Assembly: GCA_020636445.1 (NCBI GenBank)
Contig: JACJXV010000005.1
Location: forward strand, 67,236-131,235
DNA length: 64,000 bases
Direction of reading: 5' to 3'
From: Lewinellaceae bacterium
GTDB taxonomy: Bacteria > Bacteroidota > Bacteroidia > Chitinophagales > Saprospiraceae
Positions 47,963 to 56,432 of this stretch are shown in pieces. Position 1 is the stretch's first letter, and the number at the start of each line of letters is the position of its first letter. The position numbers and the translations under genes are program-made. Under the pieces are notes generated by a model, which did not search any database, was not told where the DNA came from, and saw only the letters and a list, made by a program, of their open reading frames with translations.

Positions 47963-49174
47963 ATGAAACGAATACTTACAGGCTTACTTTTTGTTTGGGG
48001 ATCATTTGTCTCTGTTTATGGACAGCAAGTACATACAGGACCTCATGTGAAATTGGAGGGTAGCCAAAGCAATGTTTATGTTGCGGGTGGCAATGTCAAT
48101 GTTACTGGAGAAGTGGCTGGCGACCTCATCGGTGCCGGAGGAGAAGTAGTCATTGACGGCCAGGTGAAAAAAGATATTTTATTGGCAGGTGGTCAGGTTA
48201 CGCTGAATGGCGCAAGTCAGGAGGATGTCCGCATCATTGGCGGTGAAATCCGTATCACCCGGGATATTGCCGGCGACCTGAACGTTACCGGCGGCGAAGT
48301 GCGCATTGAGGAAGGTGTTCACATCGGTGGAAGTTTACTCGTTGCGGGCGGCGAAGTACGTTGTTACGGTACCATTGCCGGTGACGTGTACCTTGCAGGC
48401 GGCGATGTTCAGCTCTACGGGGAAGTAGGCGGAAATCTCGACGTTCGCAGTGGTAATCTTTACCTCAATAGCCGGGTCAATGGCCAGGCTAAAATTATCA
48501 CCGATAAACTTTCCCTGGGCGATGAAGCCTGGGTTGGTGGCGCGGTCAGCTACTGGCAGCGTAAAGGAAAGGTTGATTGGGCCAATCACCTTGCCGAAGG
48601 AAACGAGGCCAAATTTGATGATTCGCTGAAACCGCGTTATGCAAAAGTCAATTGGCAGGCACAGGTAAAAACGGCGGCGCAGGTGTGGATGGCTTACCGC
48701 CTGGTTGCGGGGTTGTTGCTGACGCTATTGTTAGGGGTTATGTTCCCCCGCTACTTTGAACGCAAAACAGGTGTTATGCAAAACCAGCCGGGCCGTTCTT
48801 TCGCACGAGGAATGTTTGTTTTCCTTGGCTTACCGATCGTATCGGGATTAGCCATGGTAACGATCATCGGGATTCCCGTAGGGTTAGTTGGTATTTCGGC
48901 GTTTACGATTGCAGCTACGCTGGCCAATGCGGCTACCGCCGTCCTGGGAGCTTACGAATGGGAGCGCTGGAGTAAATCCAACTGGTCGCAAGGCCGCCTG
49001 GTTATAGCATCGCTGGGCGTGTTCATGGGCTTGCGAATGGTTAGTTTCGTTCCGGTAATTGGAACCCTGGCTACCTTTATTTTGGCAGCTATCACTATCG
49101 GTCATTTATTGCGCCGTACGGAGCCTCCAGTAGTAACGGCAACCGAACCTGCAGATTCTTCGGATCTGGTATAG
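47963..49174 (+). CDS. Bactofilin-like polymer-forming domain fused to membrane helices
   Basis: A 403-aa exported or membrane-inserted protein. After a signal-like N-terminus (LTGLLFVWGSFVSVYGQQ), residues ~30-195 form repeats of about 17-20 residues with the pattern GG.V.I.G.v.gdl..AGG (GGEIRITRDIAGDLNVTGGE, GGEVRCYGTIAGDVYLAGGD), a right-handed beta helix like bactofilins. The C-terminal part has four helices (LVAGLLLTLLLGVMF, GMFVFLGLPIVSGLAMVTII, VGISAFTIAATLANAATAVLG, VPVIGTLATFILAAITIG). Unlike cytoplasmic bactofilins the helix domain appears to be on the exported side. Function unknown. Confidence 0.82.
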   Translation: MKRILTGLLFVWGSFVSVYGQQVHTGPHVKLEGSQSNVYVAGGNVNVTGEVAGDLIGAGGEVVIDGQVKKDILLAGGQVTLNGASQEDVRIIGGEIRITRDIAGDLNVTGGEVRIEEGVHIGGSLLVAGGEVRCYGTIAGDVYLAGGDVQLYGEVGGNLDVRSGNLYLNSRVNGQAKIITDKLSLGDEAWVGGAVSYWQRKGKVDWANHLAEGNEAKFDDSLKPRYAKVNWQAQVKTAAQVWMAYRLVAGLLLTLLLGVMFPRYFERKTGVMQNQPGRSFARGMFVFLGLPIVSGLAMVTIIGIPVGLVGISAFTIAATLANAATAVLGAYEWERWSKSNWSQGRLVIASLGVFMGLRMVSFVPVIGTLATFILAAITIGHLLRRTEPPVVTATEPADSSDLV

Positions 49175-49200
49175 TTTCCGGTTGAAAAATAAAACATCAG

Positions 49201-49245
49201 GCATCCCGGGTTTTGGCATCGTCCAAGGTCCGGGATGCTTTTTTT
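49201..49245 (+). terminator. Intrinsic terminator of the bactofilin-like gene
   Basis: GCATCCCGG (49201-49209) pairs perfectly with CCGGGATGC (49230-49238), then seven T. It lies 26 bp after the stop codon. The following 49246-49474 shows no gene. Confidence 0.8.
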
Positions 49246-49474
49246 GTGGATTTGCAAACTGGGTTTGATACACGGGAATAGAGGGTTTTGTAGTCCCTCA
49301 ATCCCCATATCAAGGCAGGATGCGTTCCGCAAATGATCCTGGACACCATCAACCCAGGAACAGAGCGTTCTTTTAACTCAAAACCAAATTCATTTTCGGA
49401 ATTACCCGGGATCATGAGAAGGACGAGATAGGATGTTTTGTTGTAATTCCTTCCTGATGGGATTCGTTTCTATG

Positions 49475-49502
49475 AAAAAGAGCATCCTTGATCAGGATGC
49501 TC
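49475..49502 (-). terminator. Minus-strand terminator
   Basis: GAGCATCCT (49480-49488) and AGGATGCTC (49494-49502) form a perfect 9-bp stem around a 5-nt loop; on the minus strand it is followed by TTTTTC. It would end transcription of the small membrane gene at 49659, 157 nt downstream of its stop. Confidence 0.6.
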
Positions 49503-49658
49503 CAAATAATTCCCTAAAATCACCCGAATTAAAACTTAAACCTGTTGAAAGGTTGATTTTTCGTTCTTTTCACCTACAAAGAAAATAATCCAACCTGCCG
49601 TTTGGGATGATAATTATCATGTCTGGGCCTGATTTTCGTCAGGTTTCCGGGCATAGGC

Positions 49659-49922
49659 CTATCCGATTAGTAAAAAACCGAGTAAGGCAAGCAGGAGTCC
49701 CCAGAAAAGCAGTTGCCATAAACGGGGATGCCGATGTGCGGATACGATAATTGTTTCGGCTAATAGCACCCCAGCGACAGCGAAAGCAATGGCAAGTGCC
49801 CAGTTGGTATGCCAGGCATTGAAAACCCAGGCTCCTCCCATCAGCAGGACACCGAGCAAAACGTAAATACGCGTCGACCAGGGAATGGTCGATGACAGGG
49901 ATGAGTTGGCATATGGTGTCAT
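49659..49922 (-). CDS. Small two- to three-helix membrane protein, unknown
   Basis: An 87-aa protein from the ATG at 49922 (an in-frame start at 49958 adds 12 residues of poor character). Helices: IYVLLGVLLMGGAWVFNAW, WALAIAFAVAGVLLAETIIV and LWQLLFWGLLLALLGFLLIG, joined by the short basic loop SAHRHPR. No family is recognised. It is divergent from the second universal stress protein gene, with an Fnr-like dyad in the shared spacer. Confidence 0.65.
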   Translation of the reverse strand: MTPYANSSLSSTIPWSTRIYVLLGVLLMGGAWVFNAWHTNWALAIAFAVAGVLLAETIIVSAHRHPRLWQLLFWGLLLALLGFLLIG

Positions 49923-49997
49923 GGTAGTATGTTGACTTTGCTGAGAAAGTAGCAACAATCGCTGTGTTTTGACCTGATGAATGTCAAAACCTCCGTA

Positions 49998-50009
49998 TGA
50001 TTTTTATCA
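49998..50009. promoter_or_regulatory. Fnr-like dyad TGAT-TTTT-ATCA upstream of usp
   Basis: The core of the Fnr consensus (TTGAT-N4-ATCAA) is present with both outer bases changed. It lies in the divergent spacer 49923-50113. The nearest plus-strand -7-like sequence (TCCTTTAG near 50034) is poor, so assignment is weak. Confidence 0.3.
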
Positions 50010-50113
50010 GCACATACTGCCCAAAAAAGTGAGTCCTTTAGCTAATAATCCAGAACCCTGGCAGTAAGGATTGCCTTTCGCCTTGTTTCATGGGAATGCA
50101 AAATGCCGGAGCT

Positions 50114-50995
50114 ATGAAGACCATTGCAAAAATTTTATTCCCCACTGATTTTTCGGAAACAGCTCAAAATGCCTTTCGCTATGCCCTGATATTGGCGGAT
50201 CATTATGGGGCCTCCCTGGAATTGGTTCATGCCGTTTATCCGGAATATGGGGCGCTGGACCTGCCGGTTATTGCCGCTAAAGCTACCCGGGACAAACTGG
50301 AATTAGCCAAGGAGGCCTTACATAGCTTCACCGAACTAGGTATTACGCAAGTTCAGGCGACCTATTCTTTTAAGCATGTTCCCGTGGTAGATGCCGATGT
50401 GGAGGTGGGAAGCCCGGTGGGGATTATCACACGGCTTGGCGATCGCGATCGCCCCGATATGATCATTATGGGAACCCGTGGGGAGCATAATGCGCTGGAA
50501 AAAACCTTGGGAAGTGTTACTACCGGCGTGATTGAGGAAGCCAAATGTCCGGTGTTGGTTATTCCGGAAAATGTTCAGTGGAAAACGGCACAAGTAGTTG
50601 CTTATGCGACCGACCTTTCGGAGGCAGATCCCTACCATGTATGGAAAACGAGTGAGCTATTAGCCCCCTTTAATCCGATATTACATATGGTACACGTTCA
50701 TTTGGACAAGGAAGCTCCGGGGAAAATTAATTTCAATGAGCTTTCGGATATTTTTAGCACCCGTGTACCCGCACTTCAGGTCAGTTTCCATGAATGGCAA
50801 GGGCCTTCCGTAACCGAAGCATTGGAGGAATTTTCCGAAACCTATGAGGTGGACTTGCTGGTGATGTTCGCTCCGGTACACGGTTGGGTTGACCGCTTGT
50901 TCCGGCGTAGTGAAACGAAGCGTATGGCGCTGGAAACCAAGTTGCCGTTACTCATCCTAAAAGCAACGCCACAGGGGCAAAGCGCAGAAAGCTAG
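50114..50995 (+). CDS. Universal stress protein with two Usp domains
   Basis: A 293-aa tandem Usp protein; ATG 50114 gives the usual opening MKTIAKILFPTDFSETAQNAF, while ATG 50090 would add eight residues. Domain 1 (~1-150) keeps the nucleotide motif in MGTRGEHNALEKTLGSVTTGVIEEAKCPVLVIP. Domain 2 (~155-290) has an altered motif (MFAPVHGWVDRLFRRSETKRMALETKLPLLIL) without the glycine loop. It is thus the mirror of the protein at 44827, where the second domain is the intact one. Located before the deacetylase gene. Confidence 0.88.
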   Translation: MKTIAKILFPTDFSETAQNAFRYALILADHYGASLELVHAVYPEYGALDLPVIAAKATRDKLELAKEALHSFTELGITQVQATYSFKHVPVVDADVEVGSPVGIITRLGDRDRPDMIIMGTRGEHNALEKTLGSVTTGVIEEAKCPVLVIPENVQWKTAQVVAYATDLSEADPYHVWKTSELLAPFNPILHMVHVHLDKEAPGKINFNELSDIFSTRVPALQVSFHEWQGPSVTEALEEFSETYEVDLLVMFAPVHGWVDRLFRRSETKRMALETKLPLLILKATPQGQSAES

Positions 50996-51075
50996 CCGTA
51001 AATTGGGATTTTCCGCGGGCAGGATGTAGCTTAGAACGGTATTCTGGTCGTTGAACTACTTGTTATTTATCAGCC

Positions 51076-52089
51076 ATGATCGACTCCTTGAATTCGCCGC
51101 AAGGCCAACCCGTTCGTCGGAATACCCGTCGGATGGAACTTCTTTACCATCCTATTGTATTGGAACACGACACGGGGATGCACCCCGAGAGTGCCAAACG
51201 TCTGGGGCCCTTTGCGGAGTTACCCCCTACAGAATTGTTCAACGGCGCTTCGCTGCTGCCCTTAGTTCACACACCTGCGTATATTGAGCGTGTCCGGCAT
51301 GCTTGTCATGTAGGAGCACACCTGGATGCGGATACGGCAACGTCCCCCGGGAGTTTTGCTGCGGCCTGTCATGCGGTAGGTGCAACGGTAGAGGCGGCAC
51401 AGCGTGGTGGGTTTGCTTTGGTGCGGCCGCCCGGGCATCATGCCTACGCCAACCGGGCTAGTGGATTTTGCCTGTTTAATAACATAGCTATTGCTGCCCG
51501 TTCCCTGATCAGTGAAGGTAAACGGGTACTGATTTTTGATTTCGACGGCCACCTGGGTGATGGGACATCGGATATTTTTTATGCAGAGGATAACGTTATG
51601 TACTGGTCGTTACACCAGTATCCTGCATTTCCCGGACATGGCTTTGCCGATGAGATAGGGACTGGCCGGGGTGCCGGGTTTACGCTGAATGTGCCTTTGC
51701 CTCCGGGTGCAGCGGATGATATTTTCCTTGATGCTATTGATCACTATCTGCCCATTGCCGAGCAGTTTGCACCAGATGTTGTGGCTGTGTCTGCCGGCTT
51801 TGACGCACATCAATTTGACTTATTACTCGATTTACGGGTAAGCAATTATGCCTACCATCGGATTGGTCAGTTGTTAAGCAGTCGTTTTACCCAGGTATTT
51901 GCGACCCTGGAAGGGGGCTATAACGTTCCTGAATTATACAAAGGGGTGCATAGCTTCCTGGCGGGGATCAATGGTGAAGAGAATCCCCATCCGGAAGAAC
52001 GGACAGCCTCCGGGATGCGGGTATGGGAAACGTACGAAATGTATCTGCACACCAGTCTGGGAAAATTAAAGCAATACTGGGTCTTATGA
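51076..52089 (+). CDS. Histone deacetylase family (zinc-dependent) deacetylase
   Basis: A 337-aa arginase-fold deacetylase (318 aa if started at ATG 51133, where MELLYHPIVLEHDTGMHPESAKR opens the conserved part). The His dyad is in RPPGHHAY, zinc ligands are Asp and His of FDFDGHLGDGT and Asp of SAGFDAH, and the transition-state Tyr is in LEGGYNVPE. All residues needed for deacetylation of acetyl-lysine, acetylpolyamines or similar amides are present. It lies 119 bp upstream of a Pat-type acyltransferase, so a protein-acetylation eraser role is attractive but unproven. Confidence 0.9.
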   Translation: MIDSLNSPQGQPVRRNTRRMELLYHPIVLEHDTGMHPESAKRLGPFAELPPTELFNGASLLPLVHTPAYIERVRHACHVGAHLDADTATSPGSFAAACHAVGATVEAAQRGGFALVRPPGHHAYANRASGFCLFNNIAIAARSLISEGKRVLIFDFDGHLGDGTSDIFYAEDNVMYWSLHQYPAFPGHGFADEIGTGRGAGFTLNVPLPPGAADDIFLDAIDHYLPIAEQFAPDVVAVSAGFDAHQFDLLLDLRVSNYAYHRIGQLLSSRFTQVFATLEGGYNVPELYKGVHSFLAGINGEENPHPEERTASGMRVWETYEMYLHTSLGKLKQYWVL

Positions 52090-52208
52090 GTTGTGGAACT
52101 GATTTTTAAACAGCTTATCGAGATAAGTACAATTTTCCCAACAACGCCACTGTATAAATATTTAGAAAGGTTTCGTGCAAATTCGCCTCAGTAGAAAACC
52201 CAGATCCC

Positions 52209-54908
52209 ATGCGTGAAAAACTTGAAAAAATCCTGAAGCCCCGGTCTGTTGCGGTGATTGGAGCCTCTGACCGATCAGGTTCGCTGGGGCAACTGGTAAT
52301 GGCTAATTTGGTGGCGGGAGGCTTTACAGGTAAAATATACCCGATTAATTTACGCCATGCGATGGTGCAAAATGTACCGGCGTACCGGCAGGTGAGTAAA
52401 ATTCCGGAGCCAGTAGATTTAGCAATTCTTTGTACCCGGAGGGAAACGATTCCGGGACTGGTAGAGGAGTGTGGGCAGGCAGGGATAGGAGGCATTTTGC
52501 TGATGGGGGCCGGTTTTGGAGAAAATGACCCGCAGGCGGTAGCTTTGGTCCGCAAGTTGTGCCGCAAGTATGGAATGCGGTTGCTGGGCCCGCAAAGCTT
52601 AGGTGTAATCAATACGCATCATCATTTAAATGTTAGCGCGCTATCGGTATCGGCGATCCCGGGAAATCTGGCTTTGATTTCCCGTAGTGGCCCCTTGTTA
52701 AATGCAATGCTGGATTGGGCACAGGAACAACAGATTGGCTTTAGCCATGTTATTTCCATTGGCGGGATGGCAGATATAGATTTTGCTGACTTGATTGATT
52801 ATTTGGGTGCCGATTCCCGTACCGCCAGTATGCTGATTTATCTGGAAAACCTGCCCAATGCCCGGCGTTTTATGAGCGCTTCGCGTTCTTTTTCCCGGAA
52901 TAAGCCCATTATTGTACTTAAAGCTGGCCGGCAGGATGGTGGCGAACGCGGAACAATTGTGTCGCATACCGAGGCGTTGGTCGGTGGAGATGCCGTATAT
53001 GATGCTGCTTTCCGTCGGGCCGGGATCATTCGGGTGGATACAATCGCTCAGCTTTTCAACATGGCGCAGGCTACTGCCTGGCAGCCCCGCCCTCAGGGGA
53101 AGCATCTGGCGGTTATAACCAATACGGGGGCTCCCGGGTTATTAGCTGCGGATTATCTGTTTCGCAATGGGGGGCAGTTGGCTCCGCTAACTGAAGCAAC
53201 CTATACCCAGCTGCGGGAAACACTGCCCGAAGACTGGCCGGCTACTAACCCTGTTCACGTTGGGAATACTGCGAATGCGGACACCTACAGTGCGGCAATT
53301 CGGATATGCCTGCAGGACAGTACCGTTGATGGGCTGATGGTGATTTTTTCCCCACTGGAAGGGGTAGACCATGTGGCGCTGGCTGAGGCGATTGGAAAGG
53401 CGATTCGCTATGCCAACAAGCCGGTACTGGCCGTATGGATGGGCGAGGGTAGTGTAGCTGCTGGCCGGGCGGTACTTGAAAAGCATCGGGTACCGCACTA
53501 CCGGTATCCGGAAAGTGCCGTGGATGTATTCCTCCGCATGTACCGGTATGGGCGCGACATTCAGCTCATTTTTGAAACACCGGCTACTATTCCACAAGAT
53601 TTTCAACCGGATGCGGTCCGCGCCAGACAACTCATCGACAGGGTGCTGGCCGCCGGCCGGGCGACATTGTTCGACCATGAAGCGCGGGAGTTGGTACGCT
53701 GCTATGGTATCCCGGCCCTGGAAAACTTTCTTTGTCATTCGCCGGCCGAAGCTATTATGCATGCACAGCGGATCGGCTTTCCGGTGGTGATGAAGGTTGT
53801 ATCTCCGGAGGTAATCCACAAAACAGACGCAGGAGGTATACTCCTGAATTTACGTACAGCAGAAGAAGTTGGCGAAGCTTATGACCGCCTCCTGCGCAAT
53901 GTCCAGCAAAATGTACCCCACGCGAAGGTTTTAGGGGTAACGGTTGAGCGGATGGTCCGGAAAGGCTTTGAATTGCTACTCGGCGCACGGTTTGACCCCG
54001 TTTTCGGGCCGGTAGTCGTATTTGGCCGCGGGGGGATAGCCGTAGAGGTGTATAAAGATTTTCGGATGGGACTTCCGCCACTGAATATGGCCTTGGCACA
54101 ACGAATAATTGAGGGCACACAAATCTACCCATTGCTGCAAGGTTATCGGGGGCAGGCGGGTGTAGACTTAAATGCTTTGGCCTTTTGGCTGTACAAATTC
54201 TCATATCTGCTGGTTGACTTTCCAGAACTTCATTCGATTGACATCAACCCCTTTAATCTCGATGAGCAGGAAGGAATGGCGCTGGATGTGCAGGTCGTAT
54301 TGAATCCCCAGCAAAAAGGAAATAGCGGTAAGCCCTATCAACACCTGATCATCTCCCCGTACCCCGGAGAACAATACTCAAAGACAGTAACCCTCAAAGA
54401 TGGGACCTCCGTGTGGTTACGCCCTATTCGTCCGGAAGATGAACCTGCCATGGAGGCAATGCTGAAGCACGTTTCGAGTAATTCTCTGTACATGCGTTTC
54501 TTTGGCTATATTCCGAAAGTTACGCACACCTGGCTTACCCGATTTACCCATATCGACTATGATCGTGAAATAGCGATTATCGCTGAAGTGGAAGCGGTAA
54601 AAGGACAACGCAGGGAAATGATCGGGGTGGTACGGATCATCGAAGATGCCTGGCGGGAATCGGCGGAATACTCTATTTTGGTGGCGGATCACTGGCACGG
54701 TAAAGGGATTGGCAATTTACTGACCGATCATATCCTGGATATTGCCCGCAAACGGGACATTCCGAAAATTGTGGCTTCTGTTTTGCCACATAATACGCCC
54801 ATGGTACACATGTTTGAGCGTCGTGGATTTCATATTGATAAAAGCCAGTTGGATGTTTATGAGGTAAGTTTAGTCCTTAGGGAAAAGTCAGGTAAATCCA
54901 AACATTAG
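52209..54908 (+). CDS. Pat/YfiQ-type protein: ADP-forming acyl-CoA synthetase domains fused to GNAT
   Basis: An 899-aa fusion. Order: CoA-binding Rossmann domain (~1-130, PRSVAVIGASDRSGSLGQLV), two succinyl-CoA-ligase-like flavodoxin domains (~150-460) with a His in IVSHTEALVGGDAVYDAAF, an ATP-grasp domain (~480-705, FPVVMKVVSPEVIHKTDAGG) and a C-terminal GNAT domain (~735-890, LVADHWHGKGIGNLLTDHIL). This is the layout of YfiQ/PatZ, which acetylates lysines of proteins such as acetyl-CoA synthetase. Because synthetase residues look largely intact, an acyl-CoA synthetase activity cannot be excluded. The start follows the deacetylase gene closely. Confidence 0.9.
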   Translation: MREKLEKILKPRSVAVIGASDRSGSLGQLVMANLVAGGFTGKIYPINLRHAMVQNVPAYRQVSKIPEPVDLAILCTRRETIPGLVEECGQAGIGGILLMGAGFGENDPQAVALVRKLCRKYGMRLLGPQSLGVINTHHHLNVSALSVSAIPGNLALISRSGPLLNAMLDWAQEQQIGFSHVISIGGMADIDFADLIDYLGADSRTASMLIYLENLPNARRFMSASRSFSRNKPIIVLKAGRQDGGERGTIVSHTEALVGGDAVYDAAFRRAGIIRVDTIAQLFNMAQATAWQPRPQGKHLAVITNTGAPGLLAADYLFRNGGQLAPLTEATYTQLRETLPEDWPATNPVHVGNTANADTYSAAIRICLQDSTVDGLMVIFSPLEGVDHVALAEAIGKAIRYANKPVLAVWMGEGSVAAGRAVLEKHRVPHYRYPESAVDVFLRMYRYGRDIQLIFETPATIPQDFQPDAVRARQLIDRVLAAGRATLFDHEARELVRCYGIPALENFLCHSPAEAIMHAQRIGFPVVMKVVSPEVIHKTDAGGILLNLRTAEEVGEAYDRLLRNVQQNVPHAKVLGVTVERMVRKGFELLLGARFDPVFGPVVVFGRGGIAVEVYKDFRMGLPPLNMALAQRIIEGTQIYPLLQGYRGQAGVDLNALAFWLYKFSYLLVDFPELHSIDINPFNLDEQEGMALDVQVVLNPQQKGNSGKPYQHLIISPYPGEQYSKTVTLKDGTSVWLRPIRPEDEPAMEAMLKHVSSNSLYMRFFGYIPKVTHTWLTRFTHIDYDREIAIIAEVEAVKGQRREMIGVVRIIEDAWRESAEYSILVADHWHGKGIGNLLTDHILDIARKRDIPKIVASVLPHNTPMVHMFERRGFHIDKSQLDVYEVSLVLREKSGKSKH

Positions 54909-54928
54909 AAAACCACCACACTGACGAT

Positions 54929-55453
54929 ATGGAGTTAATTTTACGCCCAGCCCTCCCTGCCGATTTGCCTTTGCTCCGCCGCTGGGATGAACAGCCTCAC
55001 ATTATCGCTTCCGATCTGGATGACTGGGGTTGGGAGGTGGAGTTAGCCCGGAATCCTCCGTGGCGGGAACAACTTATTGCAGAGCTGGCCGGCCGGCCGA
55101 TTGGATTTGTTCAACTCATTGATCCGCAGGAGGAAGAAACGCATTACTGGGGCGATATTGGCCCTAACAAACGCGCATTGGATATCTGGATCGGCATGGC
55201 CGAGGATCTGGGCCAGGGATACGGCACCCGCATGATGGCCCTGGCGCTCGAGCGCTGTTTTCAGCACGCATCGGTAGAGGAAGTGCTTATTGATCCGCTG
55301 ACTTCCAATACGCGGGCTATCCGGTTTTATCAAAGGCTGGGATTCGAATTTGTTGAAGAGCGAACTTTTTATGGCGACCATTGTCAGGTGTTTCGGCTTA
55401 CTAGAGAAGGCTGGGAACACACAAAAAGGGAAGCTGCGAACACCGGGCATTAA
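54929..55453 (+). CDS. GNAT family N-acetyltransferase (AAC(6')-like fold)
   Basis: A 174-aa acetyltransferase, 20 bp after the Pat-type gene. Sequence style is that of the RimJ/AAC(6')-like branch: LILRPALPADLPLLRRWDEQPHI, then IWIGMAEDLGQGYGTRMMALAL (CoA loop Q-G-Y-G-T) and VLIDPLTSNTRAIRFYQRLGFEFVEER. Resistance enzymes of this branch share the IDPL..N.RA.RFY phrase, but so do many housekeeping GNATs, so no resistance claim is made. Probably co-transcribed with the acyltransferase. Confidence 0.87.
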   Translation: MELILRPALPADLPLLRRWDEQPHIIASDLDDWGWEVELARNPPWREQLIAELAGRPIGFVQLIDPQEEETHYWGDIGPNKRALDIWIGMAEDLGQGYGTRMMALALERCFQHASVEEVLIDPLTSNTRAIRFYQRLGFEFVEERTFYGDHCQVFRLTREGWEHTKREAANTGH

Positions 55454-55496
55454 ACGGGGCGCTCTGCCCAGGGTCAAAGTAGCAAAACCGGTCATT

Positions 55497-56345
55497 ATGG
55501 CAAATCATTTACCCCTTCTCTGGTGGCTATGGATCTTCATTATTCCCCTTTCCTGTCAGGAGAATAACCCGGAAACAGATAGTGGTGCCTTCCGGGAAAC
55601 CAGAATGATCACTTACAATCAAGTACAGGTAGCGGTTGTCATTGATAAACCAGCTTATGAGGAAGTAGATGTAATTCTAGCTTTTCATGGGACTGTTTTT
55701 GAAGACAGCAAAATTCTGCAGGCCGCAAATACCACACTCGATGCGGTGAGAAGGATTACCGATAGGGCGGATATAATGATTGTTAGTGTTGCTTACCCTG
55801 AAGAAGGGTTGCTGATGGGAGATAATATCCGGGAGTCAGAAGCAGCATTGCTCTGGATGAAAAACAAAGCAACCATTGAGCTAGGGGTTAGAATACGGAA
55901 GGTATTCTTGGTTGGTCATTCCCAGGGGGGATATATTGTTACCCGCTTGAATACGATGTATGCAACGGATGGTGTAGTAGCCAACGGCCCTGGTCCGCTA
56001 AATCTGGCGTTACGTTGCCAGCTGGAAGAAGACAAAAAGGTACAACCGACAACGACTTGTATGCTTTTACAAGACAAGTATGGCCAAGTAATGACGAATC
56101 CTGAAGCCTACCTGGATCGTTCGCTGCTTCGTTTCACCAATGGCTTTCAAGCGGATATTCTTTTTTGCCAGGGAATGCAGGACGCAGCTATCCAGTTGAG
56201 TTCCTGGCCTGCTTTTAAGCAATCGGTTATGGACTGCAGGAATTGTCGGGGGCGCCAATTTGTGGAAATAGTCAATGGTGGGCACACCGCCTTATTTGAA
56301 AGTCCGGAGGCAAAATTGGCCTATAATCAGTTTATTGACCGGTAA
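55497..56345 (+). CDS. Alpha/beta hydrolase lipoprotein
   Basis: A 282-aa protein from ATG 55497, which starts a lipoprotein signal (LLWWLWIFIIPLSC). Longer in-frame starts would overlap the GNAT gene and lack a signal. The nucleophile elbow is VFLVGHSQGGYIV (GxSxGG), the oxyanion region LAFHGTVFED, a late Asp and the His in EIVNGGHTALFES complete the triad. An envelope-anchored esterase or peptidase-like hydrolase is predicted; substrate unknown. Confidence 0.85.
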   Translation: MANHLPLLWWLWIFIIPLSCQENNPETDSGAFRETRMITYNQVQVAVVIDKPAYEEVDVILAFHGTVFEDSKILQAANTTLDAVRRITDRADIMIVSVAYPEEGLLMGDNIRESEAALLWMKNKATIELGVRIRKVFLVGHSQGGYIVTRLNTMYATDGVVANGPGPLNLALRCQLEEDKKVQPTTTCMLLQDKYGQVMTNPEAYLDRSLLRFTNGFQADILFCQGMQDAAIQLSSWPAFKQSVMDCRNCRGRQFVEIVNGGHTALFESPEAKLAYNQFIDR

Positions 56346-56432
56346 TTCATTTACCAACTCAATGGGGGTAAAGTTTTGCATTGGTAATTTTTCCAGACAG
56401 CTTAGTACACGGGATGAGCCGAGGTGCAAGGT

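Noticed and set aside
54929..55453. Aminoglycoside 6'-acetyltransferase resistance gene
   Set aside because: The shared IDPL..N.RA.RFY phrase is common to many GNATs; nothing in context supports resistance.
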